NCBI GenBank assembly: GCA_036250195.1
Contig: JAVHZZ010000002.1
Coordinates: 279,392,960-279,456,959 of the forward strand
Origin: Mixophyes australis
Lineage: Eukaryota; Chordata; Amphibia; Anura; Limnodynastidae
Length of the DNA stretch: 64,000 bases
Direction of reading: 5' to 3'
Shown here: positions 56,285 through 64,000 of the stretch, one piece after another
How the letters are laid out: each line of letters starts with the position of its first letter
Numbering within the stretch: the stretch's first letter is position 1
Position numbers and translations under genes: made by a program
Notes under the pieces: model-generated
Database searches by the model: none
What the model was told of the DNA's origin: nothing
The model's input: the letters and a program-made list of their open reading frames with translations, nothing else

Positions 56285-56875
56285 TATGTTGCTATGGTAT
56301 ACTGAAGTAACGCCACCCATTCTTGTCTAATCAATGCTTGGGTTTTTGTTTGTCCACCTGTCTCTTCAGGATTGACCACAAGTTCTCACTGGGATTAATG
56401 TCTGGGGAGTTTCCTGGCCATGGACCCAAAATTTCGATGCTTTGATCCTCGAGCCACTTAGTCATCGCTTTTGCCTTATGGCAAGGTGCTCCATCCTGCT
56501 GGAAAAGGCATTGTTCGTTACCAAATTGTTCATGGATGGTTGAGAGAAGGTGCTCTTGGAGGTTGTTTTGGTACCATTCTTTATGCATGGCTGTGTTCTT
56601 AGGCAAAATTGTGAGTGAGCTCACTCCCTTGGCTGAGAAACAACCCCACACATGAATGGTCTCAGGATGCTTTACTGTTGGCATGACACAGGACTGATGG
56701 TAGCTCTCACCTTTCCTTCTCCGGACAAGCGCTTGTCCAAATGTCCCAAACAATCTGAACGGGCATTCATCAGAGAAAATGACTTAACCTCAGTCCTCAG
56801 CAGTCTAATTCCTGTACCTTTTGCAAAATATCAGTCTGTCCCATACCCTTAAAACATTGTTGTGAAAGTGTATCT
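56285..56875 (-). pseudogene. Tc1-like transposase remnant A
   Basis: A minus-strand frame (56753-56331) reads VWGCFSAKGVSSLTILPKN, CLFQQDGAPCHKAKAMTKWL and DINPSENLWSILKRQV: the second Asp block and the DINPSEN block with the third acidic residue of Tc1/mariner nucleases. The N-terminal helix-turn-helix part is missing. An internal deletion relative to remnant B lies near 56312. Confidence 0.82.
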
Positions 56876-56912
56876 AATTGGTAAAATCAGTACATTTCTT
56901 ATTGTGATACTA

Positions 56913-57492
56913 CAGTCAGGCCAAAATTTTTGAGAATGACACAAGAATTGGTTTTCACAAAGTTTGCTGCTTCAGTGTTTTTAGACCTTTTTGTCAGATG
57001 TTGCTATGGTATACTGAAGTAAAATTACAAGCATTTAATAAGTGTCGAAGGCTTTTGTTGACAATTACATTAAGTTTATGCAAAGAGCCAATATTTGCAG
57101 TGTTGACCTTTCTTTTTGAAGACCTCTACAATTCGCCCTGGCATGCTGTCAATCAACCGCTGGGCCACATACTAACTGAAAGCCACCCATTCTTGTCTAA
57201 TCAATGCTTGAAGTTTCTCAGAACTTGTGGGTTTTTGTTTATCCACCTGTCTCTTGAGGATTGACCACAAGTTCTCACTTGGATTAAGGTCTGAGCAGTT
57301 TCCTGGCCATGGACCCAAAATTTCGATGCTTTGATCCGCGAGCCATTTAGTTAGCACTCTTGTCTTATGGCAAGGTGCTCCATCCTGCTGGAAAAGGCAT
57401 TGTTCGTCACCAAATTGTTCATGGATGGTTGAGAGAAGGTGCTCTTGGAGGTTGTTTTGGTACCATTCTTTATTCATGGCTGTGTTCTTAGG
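56913..57492 (-). mobile_element. Tc1-like element B, truncated
   Basis: Begins after TA (56911-56912) with CAGTCAGGCCAAAATTTTTG, a Tc1-type end. It carries a minus-strand frame (57507-57172) with CLFQQDGAPCHKTRVLTKWL and DLNPSENLWSILKRQV. It is cut near 57492, where unrelated sequence starts. Remnant A shares the same sequence, so two related copies lie in tandem. Confidence 0.82.
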
Positions 57493-57499
57493 ACTCCAA

Positions 57500-58160
57500 A
57501 TTAACAATCTCAGTATCCTTCAGAGTCATATCCTCCTGTAGTATTACTGCCACCATTTAGCTACACAATTTCTATGTCACCCACTCTGGGAAACTGACTC
57601 ACACAGACCCTGTCCTGGCAGGGTTTCCTCTGGCTGCCCTACAGTAACCTCTTGCCCTCCATTCACTTACTGCATGCCCTCCTCAGCTGACTGGCAAACT
57701 CTGCATGTGACCCACTTTTGTTCAGGGTATGAAATTTGTACCTGTATTTCTCCACAGTCACCTAGAATTTAGCCAACAGTGCTTTCTTCACTGATTCATA
57801 GTTCCTAGAATCCTGGGTGGTTAATGCCCGATAGGCATCCAGTGCACATCCAGTCAGACTTGGTCCCAAGTACCTGGTACATTTCTCCTTCTCAAATGTT
57901 ATGGTCACTCATCAGATTCTCAAAGAGCTGCAGATGGGTGTTAATTTCCGTCTTGCTTTCACAAAAGGTTGAGACCCCACTATATCCCAGTTGGGACAGT
58001 CTGCAGGTCTCCTCATGGCTCCCATCACCTGTGGTCCCTTTGGCACTCTCATTGAGACCCCCAGCGCTATTTGCAAGATCTGTTCTTTCCTGTGGGGTCG
58101 CTCTTTCCCCCAGCCATCCCAGACCATCCTGTTGTACTGCTGAGGTGTTGTGTGACACCG
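57500..58160 (-). pseudogene. SCAN-like retroelement gag remnant
   Basis: On the minus strand, 57895-57640 reads CTRYLGPSLTGCALDAYRAL, NYESVKKALLAKF, a stop, then VTVEKYRYKFHTLN and AEFASQLRRA. This is the layout of SCAN domains and of the Ty3-type Gag from which they derive. The upstream frame (58158-57892) is its N-terminal part. Several stops make it dead. No zinc fingers are seen. Confidence 0.55.
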
Positions 58161-58371
58161 TTGGGCCGTTCAGGGGAATCCAATGTATCAGAGGGCTGCT
58201 GCACGAAAAGTAAATAAAACATGTTTTTTATCATATGTAAGTAAACTGGAATTCTTCTTTTTAGCTTACACATGCAATGCAAAAACTATGTGTGTTTCTT
58301 ATTATAAATCACTTTAGCGATTTGGAGTTGTTAATTTTTTCATTATTACTTTTTGTCAAATTGCTATTAAT
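58161..58371. other. Unassigned spacer
   Basis: A+T-rich spacer before the inverted-repeat element. Nothing recognised. Confidence 0.3.
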
Positions 58372-58787
58372 TACACAGGTCTGCAACCAAAAAGCTGTTT
58401 TCATAATTTTATCTGATTCTTATGTTTTTTGGTGTGCTGAATTCGAAAATGTCCACCGTTTTTAACTGGGAAGTCAAGTTTTTTCACAATCGAAATGTGC
58501 CTTGGTCAAACAGGTAGCTGGAAATCGCTAAATTTCAAATTCATCATAATTGGGGAAACAAAAATGAACATGGAAAAACAAATTTATTTTCACTGCCAGT
58601 GCTCCAAAAAACATGAAAAGACATGTTTATTGGTCCTGATGGTGATCACTGCATTGTTGAGTGTGTTTGCTAGGGCCTGCCAGGACATGTTCTTTCATGC
58701 ATTTACTTGTTCTCTGATTCCTCCACAATCTTGTATTTCATTTCAGTCGTCATCCTGCTATTGTCTGTGTGGTTCATAATTAGTTCA

Positions 58788-60486
58788 ATGCCTCCAAGAA
58801 AGTGTGTAAATTCACCTGACAGTTTCTGTTTCTTATGTGGAGAGTTCATGGTGATTTAGAGGGGTTGATGGCTCAGTTCCACATTCAGTATGATTCTTCT
58901 GAATGGAGGCTTTTCATTGACTCTTCCAAAAGAACCTTAAAAGCAGTTTTACTTCACAATGGTGGCTGTTATGCGTTCATTCCTGTTGCTCCTTTGGTGT
59001 ACTTGAAGGAGACTTATAAGAACTTGGAGTTGGTACTCAAGAAAGTGGGTTATCAAAACCTAAACTGGTTGGTATGTGGGGATTTAAAAGTATTGTGTAT
59101 GCTGCTGGGCCAACAGGCTGGGTACACCAAATACCCTTGTTTTCTATGTTTATGGGACAGTAGAGACTGACAAAATCACTGGAAGCAAAAAAATTGGCCA
59201 CCAAGAAGTCTAGTTGTTGGTGAAAAGAATGTTCTCAGAGATACATTGGTACCCCCTGAGAAGGTTTTATTATGTCAGGCGCCGTCCCGCACGGCCGCCT
59301 GTCCTTCCGCTTAGCAACCAGACGCATCACTTCCGGATTCTCAGCTGCCCGACCACTGCAAGACAGCGCGCCCCGTTGCTAGGCAACGGGACGCTATAGT
59401 AGATTCCTGGCGCTGAATATGACAGCGCTGCAGCGCTGATGCTGATTGGAGCACTCCAGTATTTAAACTTCCTCTGGCCCTCCTACCAGAGCCAGAGTAT
59501 CAGGTCTTCTTGTCACCAGCGTGTTAGTGTGTATTCCAGTCTTCTGCATTGTTCCTGACTTTCCTTGTGCTGCTTGTGACCTTTTGACCCGGACGGTTTT
59601 GACCACCTCTATTTGGGTTCTCCTCTGTACTGCGCTACCTGAATGCTATCGACCTGGCTTGTCTCACCATTCTTCTGGATATCCTTTTGTACTCCATACT
59701 ACCAGAACGTTACCGACCCGGCCTGTCTGACACCTCTTGTATCTCGCTGTTGACTCGTGGGAGGACCGCGACCTGCGTGTCCCTGCAGCGGAGTCCATAC
59801 TTCCTTGCGGGGGTTCCTGGTGAATACCAGGGGCACGTTAGATTCCACACCTTCCTCTGAGTTGCGCCAACAATAGCAGGTACGCATATAGTTGTGACAT
59901 ATTACCACCACTCCATATAAAATTAGGATTAATGAAGCAATTTGTTAAGGCACTTCCCAAAGATAGCAAATGCTTCAAGTACTTGGGATCCAAGTTTCCA
60001 GGTTTAACGGAGGCAAAACTGAAAGAGGGGGTTTTTGTTGGCCCGGATATTAGAAAACTCATATCTGACAAAGAATTCATCAGTTCAATGACTCCAACTC
60101 AAAAAGAAGCGTGGGTTGCCTTTACTGTGGTCATAAAAAACTTTTTGGGAAATCAAAAGGACCCAAATTATAAGGAAATGGTGGAAACAATGTTGAAAGC
60201 GTTCCACAAGCTTGGTTGGTCCATGAGGTTAAAAGTCCATTTTCTCAACTCACACCTTGACTATTTTCCTGAGAATTTTGGAGCAGTGAGTGAAGAGCAG
60301 GGAGAACGTTTCCATCAAGATATAAAAGAAATGGAAAGAAGGTATCAAGGGAAATGGAGTGTTACGATGATGGCTGACTACTGCTGGATGTTGTACAGGG
60401 ATCTTCCAGAAGCCACCTACAAGAGGAAAAGCTCAAAAAGAAGTTTAGAGTTTAAAAAAAGACGATTTCACAAGCAATCTACTTGA
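58788..60486 (+). pseudogene. Uncharacterised transposon-associated protein, deleted and split
   Basis: ATG at 58788 opens MPPRKCVNSPDSFCFLCGEF, with a CX2C pair. A deletion then joins it out of frame to a segment reading EWRLFIDSSKRTLKAVLLHN, LLGQQAGYTKYPCFLCLWD and, past a stop, VLRDTLVPPEKVL. A solo LTR interrupts at 59273. The rest (to 60486) reads KFPGLTEAKLKEGVFVGPDI, AVSEEQGERFHQDIKEMERR and MMADYCWMLYRD with a basic C-terminus. I recall similar unnamed repetitive proteins from many animals. No catalytic role is known to me; finding it between inverted ends suggests a transposase. Confidence 0.6.
59273..59899 (+). mobile_element. Solo LTR (627 bp)
   Basis: TGTCAGGCGCC to GTTGTGACA (TGTCA/TGACA edges) with the exact 5-bp duplication TATTA (59268-59272 and 59900-59904). 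Removing it restores VLLPPLHIKLGLMKQF across the junction. Confidence 0.93.
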
Positions 60487-60710
60487 GTGTGGTGTTAATT
60501 TTGTCGTCACCTGTGCAAATGAGTTAATACTTTTCATGTAAATAAAATATTTGCGTAAAGAGATTTTTTTAACCGATGACCTCCCGTTTGTTCGAAAACC
60601 TTATGTCCCAGGACAAAACGGCTGTCATTTTTGGATTCAGCGCACCAAAAAACGCAATTAAACCAAAACAGCTGTCCAAAAAATTTTTTATGCAGACCTG
60701 TGTTATTAAT

Positions 60711-61242
60711 AAGTGTCATGGATTATAATGTCGACCACAGTCACATAACTGGCTTTGGAATACCCCTTTTCTTAACACACACATTAATAGAAAATTCCTC
60801 CGCCCCCTTGTTCCTCTGTCATCACATGACCACTTCAATTTCCAGATTTACTGGCACTAACTCAGAGGTCTGGATATACTCACCTTATGTAGGAGCTTTT
60901 ACAGTTAAAATCATATTCTTACTTACAGATGCTGTTTTGCATTAGGGAGGCATTCCTGTGTCCCCCAAACAGAGATCAGATTCGTGTTACTTCATGTTAC
61001 AAAAGTTCAAAATTTACTGTTTAATAAAAAGTCAAAATATGGAATATTTCAAAAATATGGAATTGCTGTCCATAAACCCCCCAGTCAGGTAAGTCCAGTT
61101 TTGTATTTTATATGCTAACCACTAAAATGAGTATTTGATTATTTTAGGCTGACCCCAAAGCCAGGAAAAAGGTCTAACCTCCAAAACAGAGAATAGTCAA
61201 ACATACACAATGCACAACTTTTCCAGGGAAATGTCATTGTTA
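60711..61242. other. Unassigned stretch
   Basis: No gene or element recognised. Confidence 0.35.
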
Positions 61243-61648
61243 ATACTTACTAGAGATGGTCACTGACCCTCGTGTTTTGGTTTTGGATTCGGTTTTGGAT
61301 CTGGATTACCGTCGTGTTTTGGTTTTGGTTTTGGTTTTGCAAAACCGCCATTGCGTGTTTTGGTTTTGGTTTTGGTTTTGTTTGGTTTTGTTTTGCTATT
61401 TTGTTGGAAAATACATGTTTTTGTGCCTAAAATAACCCAATTTAGTGCTCCAACTGTTTTAGAGATAAGTAATCTAATTGTTGAGGTAATAAATCATCCA
61501 AAAAAACTGTTTAATTCTTCGTTGGTAGGCCTTCATTTATTCTACACACAAAACAGATTGTCTTCCTCTCCATCTATGCATATTGGCAATGCAGCCATCG
61601 TCTTTGGATGTATATTACACCCTACACTTATAGTTAAATGTGTAAAGA

Positions 61649-62060
61649 AATGGAAAAAGACAGTTTGCTTTCTGTCTCTATAGACCCCCCTCCACTTTTT
61701 TAAAAAAACAAAAAATTCAGCCATTATAGACTGTACAATATTAATTGACATGGAGAAAGCCAGTTTGGTTTCTGTCTCTCTAGGCCCCCCTCCACTTGTA
61801 TAAAATACCAAAAAATGCAGCCGTTATAGACTGTACAATATTAATTGACATGGAGAAAGCCAGTTTGGTTTCTGTCTCTCTAGGCCCCCCTCCACTTGTA
61901 TAAAATACTAATAAATTCAGCCGTTATATACTGTACAATATAAATTGAAATGGACAAAGGCAGTTTGGTATCTGTCTGCATCAGATCCTCTCTCCACTAG
62001 GAGTAAAATAGAAAACTATTCAGCCGTTATATAATCTAGAATATAAATAGAAATTGAGAA
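61649..62060. repeat. 100-bp array in the hAT 3' part
   Basis: Four units of 100 bp with CAGTTTGGTTTCTGTCTCTC and CTGTACAATATTAATTGACA. The unit nearest the coding frame is the most diverged. Confidence 0.88.
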
Positions 62061-62679
62061 AGGCAATTTGGTATCTGTCTGCATCATAATCATCAACATC
62101 ATCATTAGCGCCCTCGTCGCCTACACAAATCTCCCCCTCATCCTCTTCTAATTCCAAAGTGGCATCCTCAATTTGGGTATCACCGGCTACACTCGGGCTA
62201 TTAAGGCACACATCAGCAGAATGCTCACGATTAGACATTCCACTGTTGGATGGACTCTCCACAGGGATTGTTGTCATTTGTGAATCAGAGCAAATATTCT
62301 CCTGTAATGCCTCACTGTTATCTTGCAGCTCGGCTTTGACACGTAACAGTAGTTGTGCACCAATTGTAGGCTGGGTAACTTTTTGGGATCTGCCACTAAT
62401 ACCCAAAGGTGAAGGCCTCATTCTCTCTTTGCCACTGCGTGTGTAGAATGGCATGCTTGCAATTTTTTTTTTATCGTCACTTAACTTTTGCTCAGTTACA
62501 CTTCTTTTTCGCTTTAATACAGTAAATTTTTTTTGGGTTTTTGTTTTTTGCACTAATTTGGAAACACTCTGTTGTTTGACATCGCCTTGGCCAGATGACG
62601 TACTGGGAACACTAACATCAGGACTGGTGACAGAACCTGGTTGCTCATTCAGATCATATGTGGACTGCTTTGAATCCAT
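62020..62679 (-). CDS. hAT N-terminal domain protein (219 residues, truncated transposase)
   Basis: Starts MDSKQSTYDLNEQPGSV, with a Ser-rich STSSGQ motif, a Lys/Arg-rich segment (LKRKRSVTEQKLSDDKKK) that may be a nuclear signal, the family block MPFYTRSGKERMRPSP, and an acidic stretch. It ends after DADRYQ in repeat-derived sequence. It matches the broken N-terminus of the hAT at 5540-6200 but lacks the BED finger and everything after. It is intact over its length. Whether it is made, or interferes with full-length transposase, is unknown. Confidence 0.6.
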   Translation of the reverse strand: MDSKQSTYDLNEQPGSVTSPDVSVPSTSSGQGDVKQQSVSKLVQKTKTQKKFTVLKRKRSVTEQKLSDDKKKIASMPFYTRSGKERMRPSPLGISGRSQKVTQPTIGAQLLLRVKAELQDNSEALQENICSDSQMTTIPVESPSNSGMSNREHSADVCLNSPSVAGDTQIEDATLELEEDEGEICVGDEGANDDVDDYDADRYQIAFLNFYLYSRLYNG

Positions 62680-62694
62680 TCTGAGCGCAAACCA

Positions 62695-63605
62695 CTGGGG
62701 AGTGCTAAAAATTATTTAGTAGATACTGCTGACAGATATGACTTTTGACAGCCAGAAATATTAATGCACAATTAGGGAGGACACCCCAAAAGCACTGAGG
62801 AGTGCTAAAAATTATTTAGTAGATACTGCTGACAGATATGACTTTTGACAGACAGAAATATTAATGCACAATTAGGGAGGAAACCCCAAAAGCACTGAGG
62901 AGTGCTAAAAATTATTTAGTAGATACTGCTGACAGTTATGACTTTTGACAGCCAGAAATATTAATGCACAATTAGGGAGGACACCCCAAAAGCACTGAGG
63001 AGTGCTAAAAATTATTTAGTAGATACTGCTGACAGATATGACTTTTGACAGCCAGAAATATTAATGCACAATTAGGGAGGACACCCCAAAAGCACTGAGG
63101 AGTGCTAAAAATTATTTAGTAGATACTGCTGACAGATATGACTTTTGACAGCCAGAAATATTAATGCACAATTAGGGAGGAAACCCCAAAAGCACTGAGG
63201 AGTGCTAAAAATTATTTAGTAGATACTGCTGACAGTTATGACTTTTGACAGCCAGAAATATTAATGCACAATTAGGGAGGACACCCCAAAAGCACTGAGG
63301 AGTGCTAAAAATTATTTAGTAGATACTGCTGACAGATATGACTTTTGACAGCCAGAAATATTAATGCACAATTAGGGAGGACACCCCAAAAGCACTGAGG
63401 AGTGCTAAAAATTATTTAGTAGATACTGCTGACAGTTATGACTTTTGACAGCCAGAAATATTAATGCACAATTAGGGTGGACACCCCAAAAGCACTGAGG
63501 AGTGCTAAAAATTATTTAGTAGATACTGCTGACAGATATGACTTTTGACAGCCAGAAATATTAATGCACAATTAGGGAGGACACCCCAAAAGCGCTGGGG
63601 AGTGC
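62695..63605. repeat. 100-bp array in the hAT leader, nine units
   Basis: AGTGCTAAAAATTATTTAGT recurs at 62701, 62801 and so on to 63501 with an exact 100-bp period. Units differ at a few sites only (GACAGATATG or GACAGTTATG, GGACACC or GGAAACC). The marker at 63601 begins a diverged unit. Confidence 0.96.
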
Positions 63606-63825
63606 CAAATATTAAGAAAAAATAATAAACCTCTATTCTCCTCTCTGCACTAGCGATTTTGGTTAGAGCAATTGCAAGAACAATATTGTATTCTCTGTCC
63701 CTGCTCTAATTAGCCTATGACTACACCCTGCTCTCTCCCTCTGTCAAATGGCGATGGATTGCTGTGGAGGCGTGTATTTATAAAGTTGAAGTATCGCGAG
63801 AACCGAGCCCCGAGATCCGACGGGT

Positions 63826-63852
63826 GGGTTCGGTTCTCGGAGAACCGGACCC
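63826..63852 (-). other. Subterminal hairpin of the third hAT
   Basis: A 13-bp stem (63826-63838 with 63840-63852) with one mismatch, in the same place as the hairpin at 4271-4297 but with a different sequence. Confidence 0.7.
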
Positions 63853-63871
63853 GCCCATCTCTAATTCTTAC

Positions 63872-64000
63872 AGAATTTTGGTCACCTCTTAAAAATCATA
63901 TAATGCATAAGAAAATATGTTGGGACATGTAGATGTTTAGATTGGCATGATGATAATGTGTTAGTAAGCATTATTGTTCTCCTCTTCGGCTCTTGTGCAT
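63872..64000. other. Unassigned right flank
   Basis: A+T-rich sequence outside the last hAT. Nothing recognised. Confidence 0.3.

Larger units (their letters stand above)
58372..60703 (+). mobile_element. Unclassified DNA transposon with long imperfect inverted ends
   Basis: Left TACACAGGTCTGCA and right TGCAGACCTGTGT are inverse. Similarity continues for over 100 bp, including GTTTTTTGGTGTGCTGAAT on the left and, inverted, GTTTTTTGGTGCGCTGAAT on the right. TATTAAT flanks both ends (58365-58371 and 60704-60710). It contains a broken gene and, within that, a solo LTR. I cannot assign the superfamily. Confidence 0.75.
61251..63863 (-). mobile_element. hAT deletion derivative (2,613 bp)
   Basis: The ends TAGAGATGGTCACTGACC and the inverse of CCCGCCCATCTCTA match the family. 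The flanks ATACTTAC (61243-61250) and ATTCTTAC (63864-63871) are an 8-bp duplication with one mismatch. It carries the leader hairpin, a TATA-like box, a 100-bp leader array, an intact N-terminal frame and a second 100-bp array in the 3' part. BED, catalytic and dimerisation domains are absent. Confidence 0.9.

Overview
This is a vertebrate-type nuclear window made almost entirely of transposable elements. I see no single-copy host gene. The mix is hAT elements, L1 LINEs, a DIRS-like remnant, Ty3-type solo LTRs, Tc1 and PIF/Harbinger elements, tRNA-derived SINEs and abundant minisatellites. That mix, with many nested insertions, suggests an amphibian, most likely a frog with a large genome; this taxon call is inference.

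Layout. 1-2010: four minisatellites. 3129-10580: a nested hAT region. A 5.7 kb hAT (4260-9971, exact 8-bp target duplication, 899-residue transposase frame) sits inside the leader of an older relative. 11578-13270: an LTR scrap, then a DIRS-type RT, RNase H and tyrosine recombinase remnant. 15631-16442: a solo LTR. 17485-26409: a hAT end, then a dead L1 (ORF1, a Tc1 insertion, ORF2) whose ORF2 carries a solo LTR, then a reversed hAT tail. 26840-44565: a forward hAT fragment split by a 17.3 kb element with 42-bp inverted termini. That element carries two Myb/SANT-like genes and a Harbinger-type transposase exon, all damaged. 44818-56251: a second copy of the L1 plus hAT-tail block, enlarged by four precisely delimited later insertions. 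56285-58200: Tc1 and gag remnants. 58372-60703: a DNA transposon with long inverted termini, split by a solo LTR. 61251-63863: a short hAT deletion derivative.

Most notable is the LTR element at 50443-54997. Its LTRs look identical. It has one long gag-like frame and no pol. Its zinc knuckle precedes the capsid-like domain, with 63 decapeptide repeats between them. A 12-nt primer-site match to its own predicted RNA 5' end suggests Tf1-type self-priming. The two L1 blocks act as empty-site controls for each other: subtracting the four insertions from the second gives 5,910 bp against 5,913 bp in the first. They share stop codons and a solo LTR at the same site, so they were copied as DNA after the L1 had died.

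All coordinates were read by eye. Family names rest on motif recognition, not database searches.
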